The position numbers were made by a program, and so were the translations under genes. The notes below the pieces were generated by a model. The model was not told the origin of the DNA and did not search any database. It saw only the letters and a list, made by a program, of their open reading frames with translations. A stretch of DNA of 30,444 nucleotides from Welwitschia mirabilis. Its lineage: Eukaryota; Gnetophyta; Gnetopsida; Welwitschiales. The stretch spans positions 256,518,628-256,549,071 of the forward strand of contig JBOZIK010000001.1 in assembly GCA_051453625.1 (NCBI GenBank), read 5' to 3'. Below are positions 1-9,244 of the stretch, piece after piece; position 1 is the first letter of the stretch, and every line of letters begins with the position of its first letter.

Positions 1-170
1 TGTCAACTAACAGAGATAAGGACAACTATGATCCAATAAGATAGATAAGGAAAATAATAGGATAAAAGAGGCAGGTATGTTATAGACCCACATAAATATG
101 GTCTAGACAAACAGACTGGAAATAATGTTAAAATAGAAGTGGAAGAAGAAGATTTTATGGAAAATGAAAT
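1..170 (+). mobile_element. Left part of Ty3-gypsy element, gag side
   Basis: This is the portion of the gypsy element to the left of the copia insertion. A stop-free frame runs from 61 to 170 and encodes a charged, Glu-rich stretch. The same frame resumes at 20516 and stays open to a stop at 20570-20572, so the two sides were one reading frame before the insertion. The gypsy 5' LTR is not in the window. Assignment to gypsy rests on this frame continuity and on the clear gypsy gag-pol to the right. The sequence itself matches no gag motif I recognise. Confidence 0.6.
166..170. repeat. Target site duplication of copia element, left copy
   Basis: The five bases gaaat directly precede the first base of the copia 3' LTR. 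They match gaagt at 20516-20520 except for one G/A transition. A 5-bp duplication is the normal size for Ty1-copia integration. Confidence 0.75.
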
Positions 171-1441
171 TGAAGGATCTAAAACCCTAGAAAGGAGATG
201 AATAGGATTTAAAAAATTAAAAAAATATATTTACAAGCTATCTCCATGAGAAATGAATACTAAAATATTTGTGTAAATGAAAAACTAAAAATAATCTAAA
301 AGTAAAGAACTTAAAGCACAAAAGTAGCAATGGAGATGGACACACAATTTATAGTGGTTCAAGAAACCCCTTATTCCATTGTCGGCAATCAGATTCTACC
401 CAAGCTTGATTTGGATCTTTGTTAATCACTTTCTAGGTATTCTAGGTTTACCTATAACCTTTACAATTAGATTTTTCTGAGGATTAGTCTTAACGTTTAG
501 AAAGAATGTGATGTGGTGATAATTGCGTGCTATAATGCAAAGGTTCCACTAGATCTTTAGCTTAAGAAAGATATTGCTACACTGATTGAGATGATAGTAC
601 AATCCATGAACATGTAGTGCACCTAAGTGATCAAGTACAAATGATAACAACAACTATTTATTCACTTTTAGTTAGACAGAGGATGTGCCAATGAGTTCTA
701 CAATGATTCCCAAAAGTGATACCAAAGTGATACAGTGATTTTGACTATTAACAAATACATAGAAGAAGCTTGTTAGGGTTTTACAATTGAAAAGATTCTC
801 CAACAGATAAAAACTGGTGACCAAATGGCTAGAAAGTTCCATTTCCATTACAACTGGTCGACCCCTCAAAATGTCTGATTAACCTCATCTAGTGTTGTCA
901 CTAAAGTCGGTTGCCCTCATCTTCTTCTAGTTAACCCCTGTTTCTTATTACTCCATGTCCGATCAACCACTCAGTGTCCAGTACCACATGTTCGATTGCC
1001 TACATATTTATCTATTCAACCCCATATCTACAAAAATGTAAAAACTATATGGCTGAGGTCCGATCTACCCGTCAAAAGTCTGATTGACCCTCTATTAATA
1101 AAGGATGAAAACATTTCACTCCATGTCTAGTTGAACTCTCTAGAATTCGATTGACCCCTTGATGATTAAAAGATTTAATGCTCATATTTGCTCAATCCCT
1201 TAAGAATCTGGTTGACCCCTCTGTAATCAGTTTGTGATAGTTATGGTTTAGGTTCAATCAATCCTTTAGGAATTTGGTTGACCCCTTAGAGGGTATGAAA
1301 ACTGTCAGGTTCAGGAAATATTTGTGATAAATGATTTCTACTTCTAACCTGTAAAGATTAATATTTTTTACACAAGATATAACATCTTTGCTAAACAAAA
1401 AATGTTAATTTGACATCAACTTGGCAGATATTAACGCAACA
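171..1441 (-). repeat. 3' LTR of copia element
   Basis: On the - strand this LTR starts TGTTGCGTTAATATC at 1441 and ends in TCCTTCA at 171. It aligns along its whole length with 19285-20515. Shared landmarks include the gatgtggtgataat block near 510, the ggttccactagatct block near 541, and the repeated GGTTGACCCCT-type motifs between 850 and 1290. It carries about 15 extra bases near its U5 end compared with the 5' LTR. The TATA-like site of the other copy is changed here (753-761). Confidence 0.92.
853..1288. repeat. Reiterated GGT(C/T)GACCCCT motif array in 3' LTR U3
   Basis: Near-copies of a short motif, (T)GGTCGACCCCT or GATTGACCCCT, occur at 853-867, near 1081, 1149-1160, 1208-1220 and 1274-1288, with weaker copies between. 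The core GGTCGACC is palindromic. The array lies in the U3 half of the LTR, upstream of the TATA-like position, where enhancer repeats are usually found. Any regulatory role is inference. Confidence 0.6.
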
Positions 1442-1453
1442 ATCTCTCCCTTT
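1442..1453 (-). other. Polypurine tract of copia element
   Basis: Read on the - strand this is AAAGGGAGAGAT, immediately followed by the LTR start TGTTGC. This is the standard plant copia polypurine tract that primes plus-strand synthesis. It fixes the orientation of the element and the outer end of the 3' LTR. Confidence 0.88.
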
Positions 1454-1981
1454 AACATTGATGGTAAACTATACTTAGTTAAAAATATTAATTAGAAAAT
1501 CTCCTCCTTAGATAATTCCCATTTTATTTGTAAAATATTATTAAGAATGCAAATTAATTTAAATATTTTTAAAGAGTTTCCAATAAGAGCAGTCAATATA
1601 ACAATTTGTAGTATAGTTTATGACGTATATAAAATTCATAATATATGTGGTAAAATTCATAGTTTAAGAGATATTTAATAGCCATTAAGTTATAACAAAA
1701 ATTATGGTTCATAATAAATTAAATGTGCATTAAATAGAAGATACTAGTGATACCAAATGCATTTTTATTTCTTAATAGTGAGCAGTACAATAGAAAGGTG
1801 TTCATCAAGAGTGATTACAACTAGTAGAAACTGAGTGGTATCACTGAAAATAATAAAAAATGTCTGATACTATATGATAAAAGCTGAAATACAACTAATT
1901 ATTTCTTCTTCTTTTAACATCAATGATAAAGGAGAGAATAAAAACAAGCATAACATGAAAAACAACAAGAAAGATAGGATC
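1454..1981 (-). other. Non-coding leader to the polypurine tract
   Basis: About 530 bases between the end of the extra ORF and the polypurine tract. The segment is very AT-rich and contains no coding frame or structure I can support. Confidence 0.5.
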
Positions 1982-3060
1982 TTAATCAGATTCCTCTTCC
2001 TCTTCCTCCTTAGATTCTTTTTTAGAGTCTTCTTCTTCTTCTTCCTCTTCTTTTTCAGCTACCTTTTTCACTGAGGTACTAGCTCCCTCATAAGTATTAG
2101 CTATCTCTAACCCTGCCATGATTAGAGCTTATTTCATGTGCTTGGTATGATAATCTATCCTCTTCAGATATGAAAGAGTCTCTATAGGAGAAGCTTGCTT
2201 GGGTGAAGGAGACTTAAAGGATTTCTTAGATCTAATGAAAATAAGCATGTGAGATACACTCACATGCCTAATGATTGACATAGGAGTAAGGGTTTCTAAC
2301 TTTAGGTGATATTGACTCTATAATGGCAATAGATGTTGGCAATCAACACTGAATAAAGAAGAGCCCTAGTCCTGTGATACTCTAACTAAGAGACCATATT
2401 TTTCAACATAACAGTAGAAGCATTAATAGTATGTTAAGTTTCCATTAAATACATCAAATAAATTTATTATTGGATGTCTCATCATGATGACCTGCCAAAG
2501 GTAAGAAATTATAAGTAAAAACTAAGTGTAAGAAATGGTACTTTGGGATAATGAAGGAAGTGGAGAGGGGGGTTTTCCATCTATGAAACTTACCATAAAG
2601 TTTCCTTGGTACCTCTGACTTGTCCTTCATGAAATCATGAAGGGATCAAAAAGCCCTCATAATCTCCTCTAGGGAGATTTGTGATGGCAACAATAAGGTT
2701 TGTAGTAATCCTGATGTTCTTCCCCAAAATAAGGATTATTAGGGTACTAGAGTTAGCATCAAAAGAGGCATTGTAGTGGAACATCCTAGTAAGAAAAGGG
2801 TAGACAAGCTCTAAGACATGAAGAAAATAGAAAAGATAAAGCTTATTTAAGAGCCTCATGACATCTTGGAGTTCCCTTAGTTTTCCAAAAGAAAAAGGCT
2901 ATGTTTGGAATATAAGTTTCTTTTCAAACATCTCTACAAACTTGTCCATATTTTCCTCAAAAATTTTAGAGTAAAAATACCTTGGATCTTTGCTTACTGA
3001 CTGTTTTTGTTTTCTTCTTGAGATACCCTTTACCACTGAAAACACATAGTAACTTTCTAA
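1982..3060 (-). pseudogene. Extra ORF between pol and 3' LTR, transposon-protein-like
   Basis: A decayed reading frame of about 360 codons lies after RNase H, in the place where some copia elements carry an env-like gene. Its N-terminal half (about 3060-2635) begins with a basic stretch and includes a segment around VYPFLTRMFHYNASFD, then GKNIRITTNLI and LPRGDYEG. This order of motifs resembles the 'putative plant transposon protein' domain found beside plant retroelements; I assign it from memory of the pattern. The C-terminal end is cleaner: from the Met codon near 2118 the frame runs open through a Lys/Glu/Ser-rich acidic tail ending ESD and a stop at 1982-1984. Stops in the middle mark it as dead. 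Function is unknown. Confidence 0.55.
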
Positions 3061-3223
3061 AGACAAGAAAACTTGAAAGAAAAAGATAAAACTAAAAGAA
3101 ATAGGTGGCCAAAAAAGAATGAAAAGGGTTTAAGCTCTATAAGATTTTATAAAAGAGATCAATTAAGTTAAATTTAAGAAAAATATTTGGTCCTCTGCCT
3201 TAACTTCCGTACTATAACCTTAC

Positions 3224-3359
3224 AGGTCTGGTTGACTAGGTTATAATCCAGTCAAACCGTCAAGACTCACATCATAATACTTCAGGTCTGGGTGACTAGG
3301 TTTTAGATTGATTGACTATCCACATTTGGTTGACCGAATGCAATATTTGCTTGACTATC
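3224..3359. repeat. Internal GGTCTGGTTGACTAGG repeat array
   Basis: The 16-base block ggtctggttgactagg at 3225-3240 recurs as ggtctgggtgactagg at 3285-3300, 60 bases on. Further TTGACTATC or TTGGTTGACC copies lie at 3306-3320, 3325-3336 and 3349-3359. The motif is the same type as the GGTTGACC array in the LTRs, but here it lies just after the pol stop, in the internal region. Confidence 0.6.
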
Positions 3360-3365
3360 TTGTAA

Positions 3366-3935
3366 TTAGCCAAAGGATAGAGAGACAACCCCAAATTTAT
3401 TTTGAAGTCTTAGAAAGTTGTTAAAGTTTAGGGATTTACTGAAAATATCGACAAGTTGATGATTAGTTCTAAGAAAAATTCATTGAAATATTGCCTTTTT
3501 CTACTTTATCTCTAAGAAAATGATGTTTTAATTCAATGCGTTTAGTTCTAGAATATTGAACAGGACTTTTAGAAATATCAATTATACTTGTATTGTCACA
3601 AAAAATTGGAACCTATTTAAAATCTGTACCAAAATATTTTAACATTTCTTTCATCCAAAGGAGATGGATGCAACAACTCTCTGCTGCTATATACTTTGCT
3701 TCTGTTGTTAAAAGGGAGATATAGTTTTGCTTTTTACTAGCCCATCTTACTAAGTAATATCCTAAAAAAAACAATTACCACTTGTGGTTTTTCTATCATC
3801 TTTACACCCAGTCTAATCTGCATCACTAAAGCTTGTAAGATCAAAATATGTTTCTATTAGATATCATAACAAAGTCATATGTACCTTATCTATATTATTA
3901 TTCTTTTGATATCTTAGAGGTGTAATTCTTTTGGG
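3366..3935 (-). pseudogene. Copia RNase H domain, broken
   Basis: RNase H removes the RNA strand of the RNA/DNA hybrid during reverse transcription. The - strand encodes the characteristic copia block: a TTEAKYIAAE segment near 3700, then CDNTSIIDISKSPVQYSRTK and ELKHHFLRDKVEKG (about 3610-3490). After a frameshift near 3480 the C-terminal block QLVDIFSKSLN follows, ending at a stop at 3366-3368. The DNTS and HHF motifs are intact. Frameshifts and in-frame stops elsewhere make it non-functional. Confidence 0.88.
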
Positions 3936-4855
3936 TGGTTCTAGTATCTAGCATACACAACAACACTAAACATTATATCAGGTCTACTTGCCATTAGATG
4001 TAAAAGACTTCCGATCATGCTTCTATAAAGTTTTTGGNNNNNNNNNNNNNNNNNNNNNNNNNNNNNNNNNNNNNNNNNNNNNNNNNNNNNNNNNNNNNNN
4101 NNNNNNNNNNNNNNNNNNNNNNNNNNNNNNATCAAATCCTTTACATATTTAGATTGAGATATAAAAATTCCATGTTTTATTGTTTGATTTGTAGGTCAAG
4201 AAACATTCTAACTTCATCAAGCATACTCATTTCGGGATGTATTATCATGATACTAGCAATTCTTTTGATAAAACTTTATTTGAGGCATAAAAAATTATGT
4301 CATCTACATATTGACAAATAATGTTTTATCTATAGTTCCACGAATATAATGATTTTCATTGAGAAATGTGGCTAAGTTTTCATACCAAGATTTTGGAACT
4401 TACTTTAAATCATATAAGGCCTTTTTAAATCTATACATATAGTTTGATTTATGTGAATCTATAAAACCTTAAGGTTGTTTCACATAAACTTCTTTATTAA
4501 GGGTTCCATTTAAAAAGGCATTTTTCACATCCATTTGATAAACTTTAATATTCTTAAAGGCTACATAAAATAAAAACATTCTAATACTATCTAGCCTAGC
4601 TATAGGAGAAAAAGTGTTAACCTACATCAATACCTTCAATTTCGTTGTAGCCTTATGCCACTAATCTTACTTTGTTTTTAATTACATTGTTTTTCTCATC
4701 ACACTTATTTTTAAAAATCCATTTTGTCCTAATAACATGTTTGTCCTTTGGTTGTTCAATGAATTTCTATGCATTATTTCTTTTGAATTGTTACAACTCA
4801 TCTCGCATGGCCATCATCCATTCTTAACATGATACTGCTTCTTCAAATTTTTTAG
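3930..4855 (-). pseudogene. Copia reverse transcriptase domain, broken
   Basis: The N-terminal segment (about 4850-4620) carries EWMMAMRDEL, TKWIFKNKCDE and NKVRLVA, the standard start of the copia RT domain. The catalytic YVDD is intact at 4299-4310, followed by IIFYASNKVLSKELL. DLQIKQ and GIFIS lie near 4200-4150, and the YRSMIGSLLHLMASRPDI block follows the gap. Several stops, mostly TAA or TAG where Gln is expected, and the N gap 4038-4130 break the frame. An intact YVDD in an otherwise dead enzyme is chance survival, not evidence of activity. Confidence 0.88.
4038..4130. other. Assembly gap in copia RT
   Basis: 93 N bases inside the RT domain. Recognisable RT sequence lies on both sides, so the missing part is probably RT coding sequence. 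Confidence 0.9.
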
Positions 4856-4959
4856 TTTCAACTTGAAAGACATAATAAATGTAAGAATAAAATTTTTTTA
4901 GAGAGTTTCTTATTCTAATTTTTAATCGAATGTCTCCAATGATGGATCTTAAAAGATGA

Positions 4960-5705
4960 TCTTTTAGTTCTTTAAACTTTTTGGTTGTGACTTCTTTAGT
5001 TGGCTTTTCTTCTTTTTTGGTTAAACTTTCTTTTATTATGGAGGTGCTTGGAGATAAGTTTTCTTCATGATTTGAGGAAAGAGNNNNNNNNNNTAGAAAC
5101 TTAATATGCTCTACTTCTAGTTGGGTACACCAAAAAGATTGCTTCAGCAGCCTTTGACTCAAATTTACTCAAGTGTTCTCTATCCTTTAAAATAAAGCAC
5201 TTACTTCCAAGTACTTTAAATATGAAACATTTGGTTATCTTCCTTTCTAAAGATCATAGGGAGTTTTATCCATTCCTAGTCTAAGTACACTTTATTTATG
5301 ATATGCTTATAACTTTAATCGAAAAAGTTTTAGAAACCTCCTTTTCATTCAACATTATTCTAGCCATTTCTTGGAGAACTCAGTTCTTACTCTTAGCAAT
5401 TCCATTTTTTTGGAGGCATTTCTAAGGCTGAGAATTGATGTTCAATACCATTGTTAAGATAATACATTTTAAACAAATGGTTTTCAAACTCTCCTCCATG
5501 ATTGCTTCTAATTTTCTTAATAGTGTAACCTTTCTTATTTTGGATTTTATTGCAAATTTAAATCCAACTTTTATACATTTCATCTTTGTTTCCTAGAAAG
5601 GCAATCTAAGTAAATTTTGAGTAGTTATCAACCATAGTTAGAAAATAACATTTTCCTCCTAGACTTTTTTTGTTTAGGTTGGATCCATCAAATCCATATG
5701 AGTAA
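4960..5705 (-). pseudogene. Copia integrase domain, broken
   Basis: Integrase inserts the cDNA copy. The first catalytic Asp is present in LTHMDLMD (5692-5694). The second block reads IRSNHGGEFENHLF near 5510-5470, where the family has SDHGGEF: the catalytic Asp is replaced by Asn (codon at 5501-5503). The Glu block is degenerate (near 5400, PPKKWNC in place of a PQQNGVVER-type motif). Downstream lies the usual FESKAAEAIFLVYPT-like stretch near 5130, in two frames. A 10-base N gap at 5084-5093 falls in the linker to RT. The domain is inactive. Confidence 0.85.
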
Positions 5706-6228
5706 GCTCAAGAGGCATTGTTGTGGAAACTATATTTTTGCTTTTGTAAGAGGTTCTTACTTGTTTCCATTTTTAGCATTCATCATAAAGACCATGTTTT
5801 TCACTATTAATCTTTGGAATTCCTTTTACAATTTCTTTAATAATTGTTTTGAAATGATCATAATTTATGTGTTCTACATGTTGATGCCATAATCCTTCTT
5901 AGTTTACATGAGAAAAATAACATGCAAAAAAAGACTGATTAATACTATAAACATTATCTATTCTATTTGCCTTAAAAATAATAGTATTTGTTTTGTCATG
6001 TCTAACTTCACATTTTATACTATTAAAAATAACTTTGTGTCATTTATCATAAATTTGATTAATGCAAAATAAATTATGCTTAAGGCCATTAACATATAAA
6101 ACCTCATTTATCTTAGGCATGTTACCTCCACTAATGCTTCTAATTTCTTCAATATTTACTCTTCCATTGTTACCAAATATAACTTCTCCACCATGAAAGT
6201 CATCCAGCTATTTGAATTTTGACTTGTC
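5706..6228 (-). pseudogene. Copia protease C-terminus and GAG-pre-integrase segment
   Basis: Immediately left of the CACTA end, the - strand reads DKSKF, then a stop, then DDFHGGEVIFGNNGRVNI. This is the part of the copia protease that follows the DSG-type active site. Next come ISGGNMPKINEVLYV, GLKHNLFCI and LWHQHVEH, typical of the pre-integrase zinc-binding segment. The active-site motif itself should lie at higher coordinates but is missing: on the far side of the insert the gag stops well short of it. So the active site was lost along with the right edge of the insert. Confidence 0.82.
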
Positions 6229-6545
6229 CACTACAAGAAATATAGGCTTTTAAGGCATTTATAAAATGCTTTAAAAGGTCTTAAAAAATGCCTTAAATTC
6301 TTTTAAAGCTTTTCTTTATAAAACACTTCGAAAGACATTGCCTTAAAAGCTAATAGGCTCTTAAGATGTTTTTAAGGAATTTAAAAAAAAAATGCCTTAA
6401 AAGGACTTTTAGAGGCATTTTTGAAGAAACGCCTCAAAAGGCCTTATATGGGGCTTTATCAAAGAAATGCCTTAATAATAAATTCCTTAAAAGGGCTTTT
6501 AAGGCATGTTTTCAATAAACACCTTAAAAGGTTATGCTCAAAAAT
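6229..6545 (+). repeat. CACTA 5' terminus and subterminal repeats, copy A
   Basis: The terminal CACTACAAGAAA at 6229-6240 is followed by about 300 bases of short repeats built on AAGGCATTT, GCCTTAAAAGG and AAACGCCTCAAAAGG in both orientations. Such subterminal arrays are the transposase-binding regions of CACTA elements. The bases before the terminus (gtc, 6226-6228) are the candidate 3-bp target duplication, but no partner could be identified. Confidence 0.85.
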
Positions 6546-7144
6546 AAAAAAATTATATAATAAATTTCCATGAGGTGTAGTTAACACATTCCTAAATCAT
6601 TGTCTCATGAACCATGCCAACTAAATTTTTGTCATCATCACATAAACTGCATCTTCGTCTAAATATTGTCATCACATTTTTAATCTTCAATGCTTAAATT
6701 CAAAGGATTTTATATGGAACCATATTAGTATAGTCCTACCTATGCTAAATTAATAGTGCATATGAAATTATAAGACTAAACCCCATCACTTAAGAAGAAA
6801 ATTAAAAGTGACAAANNNNNNNNNNNNNNNNNNNNNNNNNNNNNNNNNNNNNNNNNNNNNNNNNNNNNNNNNNNNNNNNNNNNNNNNNNNNNNNNNNNNN
6901 NNNNNNNNNNNNNNNNNNNNNNNNNNNNNNNNNNNNNNNNNNNNNNNNNNNNNNNNNNNNNNNNNNNNNNNNNNNNNNNNNNNNNNNNNNNNNNNNNNNN
7001 NNNNNNNNNNNNNNNNNNNNNNNNNNNNNNNNNNNNNNNNNNNNNNNNNNNNNNNNNNNNNNNNNNNNNNNNNNNNNNNNNNNNNNNNNNNNNNNNNNNN
7101 NNNNNNNNNNNNNNNNNNNNNNNNNNNNNNNNNNNNNNNNNNNN
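6546..7144. other. Copy A-specific segment with assembly gap
   Basis: This segment is present in copy A but has no counterpart in copy B, where the subterminal repeats run straight into the shared interior. It is AT-rich without a recognised frame. Bases 6816-7144 are N. It could be an extra insertion in A or a deletion in B. Confidence 0.55.
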
Positions 7145-7483
7145 AAAAGGTACAACTTGAAAATAATAAAAGCTTATTGTATTAAACTTAGGAAGAGGCA
7201 CAGTCTCTCATTGAATACATCCACTACTAGACTACACAACCTTGGCATTCAAAAAACATGAAGCAACAATAGTTTTTTACATTTTGCAAAGTGGTATCAA
7301 ACTAGATAAAAAGGAAGAAGACATAAAATTTTTGTACAGATAGCCTTTTAAGCAGGTGGCATGTCCTCCCTTAAGTTGGGAAACTAGACAAAATTATGAA
7401 GGTTAGCTCTTGTTCATCACACTGAGCTTATGGTTTTTGGCAATAGTAGCAGTGCCGTCTTTGTCAGTTTCAGTCACCTGATA

Positions 7484-7693
7484 TCACTTTTTATCTTCAA
7501 AGGTAGTTTGAGATGCCTTCTGATAATTATGGGTTTCCATTTTTAGATCCTTCTTTGGATTCATTTCACCCAGATCTTTCTTTGTATCCATTTTAGCATC
7601 TTTGTAGGCTTTCAAGTTCTTCTTTTTGTTTATGTATATTGCATAAAGAATTAACTGAGCATCTCTAAGAACAAACTCAATTCCACTTAGTAT
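7484..7693 (-). pseudogene. SWEET sugar transporter last exon, copy A
   Basis: SWEETs are seven-helix sugar uniporters. This - strand piece starts right after a splice-acceptor-like attacag (7694-7700) and encodes 69 residues before a stop. It begins ILSGIEFVLRDAQLILYAIY, which matches the seventh-helix block of plant SWEETs (PNG.GF.LG..QLILYAIY). A Lys/Asp-rich cytosolic tail follows, as in the family. Copy B keeps the IPNG that A has lost, and A keeps the Tyr that is a stop in B. Only the last exon is present and no start, promoter or upstream exons are seen, so this is a captured fragment. Confidence 0.72.
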
Positions 7694-7699
7694 CTGTAA

Positions 7700-8208
7700 T
7701 GTAACAGCTTAAGATTATTTACATTTCAATCAATTTAGAGGTGAATTATTCAATTAAGCAATAGTCCAAAGGTTTTGTAGTTACCCCTAAAAATACATCT
7801 CTCTCTCTAGCACTACCGAGGAGGTCTAGATTCCAGCATTCAGAAATAGGAAGAAGGAGAGCAAATAGAATATGTATTGCAAATTAGACTTGGTATTACA
7901 CATTAGTGCATGGCTTCACAGAGAATGCAAGTATGGAAAAGAGAATGAAGAACACATGCTGCCTAGAGTGAGTTACACATCTAGATCAGGGTATCTATCA
8001 TGTGAGAACTTAATGATCCCTCAATATTCTATGCTAGAATGAGAGATTCCAGATGGTATAAAGCACAATTAAAATAGAGAATTTTAATACATCTAATGAG
8101 CTACAATCCACTTTGTGAAGTGATAAAATAACAATAACAATAAAAATTTATGGTTTGCCTTTGTATTTAATTGGTCTTAAAGTAGTATTGGAACATTTAA
8201 TGTGCAAT
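7700..8208. other. No recognised gene
   Basis: This stretch lies upstream of the SWEET-like exon on the - strand and is conserved in copy B at about 10110-10610. A ctctctctag run sits at 7800-7809. It may be the captured intron, but I see no further SWEET exon in it. Confidence 0.4.
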
Positions 8209-8726
8209 CTATAATAATTCAAGTAAACTAATCATAAGGCTACTCATAATGTACTTCCCATAACAATTATTACTAGCAAGCTCATACAATTTTCTTATGT
8301 TTTTTGCTCCATTCAGTTTATTAGGCTTTGCCCATTTATCTTCTTCTTTAATAATAGGAAATAACAATCCAAAATAATCCTCGTATTTTTTTATCCTACC
8401 CCATTTTAGTTTTACTGGCTGTTTAAGAAGGATTAAAAGTATTTTTAGAAAATGCAATTTATTGAGAATTCCCATTTGAAGAAAAATATTACTCTTGACA
8501 GAGTTACCACAAAACTAATTACATTCTCTAGTTCCTTCAAATTTAACATGGCAAGACATCTGGATGCCCAAAGGTAGGCATATGAAACAAACGGGTGGTA
8601 TTTACCTACCTCAACATCTTACATATCATACTTGTACTTGCAATGTTTGTACTGCTCTTTTATGTCATCATGGAATGGAAGTAGTTATAGACCAAGAAGT
8701 TCATGCAGACAATGGAAAATCTTTGA

Positions 8727-8826
8727 NNNNNNNNNNNNNNNNNNNNNNNNNNNNNNNNNNNNNNNNNNNNNNNNNNNNNNNNNNNNNNNNNNNNNNNNNN
8801 NNNNNNNNNNNNNNNNNNNNNNNNNN
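8727..8826. other. Assembly gap of 100 N
   Basis: A run of exactly 100 N, often used as a placeholder for a gap of unknown length. The right end of copy A may be lost in it. Confidence 0.85.
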
Positions 8827-9244
8827 TTTTATCTTCAATCTTAAATTGAAATTAATATTATGCTTGTTAAATCCTTAATCTAAAGTATGAAGTATCAAAA
8901 TAAGCCTAAGATGACTTTAAATATGCTAAGAATCATATGTTTTGGCGATCATCCTATTAGTTCTCCATGATCATTAATATTACATACAAACATGTATAAT
9001 GTCCTACAAAAATACTTGAAATACAATATCAAATTCCTATAAATTGGCATTGCAACACTTGCACCTATCTTAGGTATTTTTAGTTATTCCTAGATTTTTC
9101 TAACAATTTTCTCCATCTTCTAAATTTCTTCTTATTATTCTCTAAATAGAGTTTATCTAAATGATTAGGATTACATAAGCTCATCCATACATAGCTTTAA
9201 AGAAAGCACATTTAATGGAAAACTAATACCCCTAGTTGTAAGCA
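8827..9244. other. Segment between CACTA copies, no gene seen
   Basis: 418 bases, AT-rich, lying between the gap and the second CACTA terminus. It has no recognisable frame and does not match the copia flanks, so it is either interior of copy A or other inserted DNA. Confidence 0.4.

Larger units (their letters stand above)
7145..8726. repeat. Shared interior, copy A
   Basis: Aligns along its length with about 9541-11133. Anchors are ttaggaagaggcacagtctct at about 7188 and 9597, tacatctagatcagggtatct at about 7975 and 10381, and catatgaaaca near 8579 and 10986. It contains the SWEET-like exon on the - strand (7484-7693). A - strand frame at 8209-8475 (88 codons) and a + strand frame from 8564 are partly kept in copy B, but I recognise neither and do not call them genes. 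The segment ends in a 100-base N gap. Confidence 0.8.

Noticed and set aside
1874-2074. + strand ORF ending in a Phe/Leu-rich tract
   Set aside because: It is the antisense shadow of the acidic Glu/Lys tail of the - strand extra ORF.
4299-4310. Intact YVDD as a sign of an active copia RT
   Set aside because: The surrounding RT, integrase and gag have many stops, and the protease active site is missing.
6776-7201. Long open frames on both strands across 6776-7201
   Set aside because: They consist almost wholly of N bases. The same holds for frames across 21747-22273, 27362-27688 and 3941-4321.
8564-8878. + strand ORF starting MPKGRHMKQTGG, also seen in copy B at 10971-11159
   Set aside because: Partly conserved between the two copies, but only as far as the DNA itself is; it matches no family I know and runs into an N gap. 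Not called a gene.
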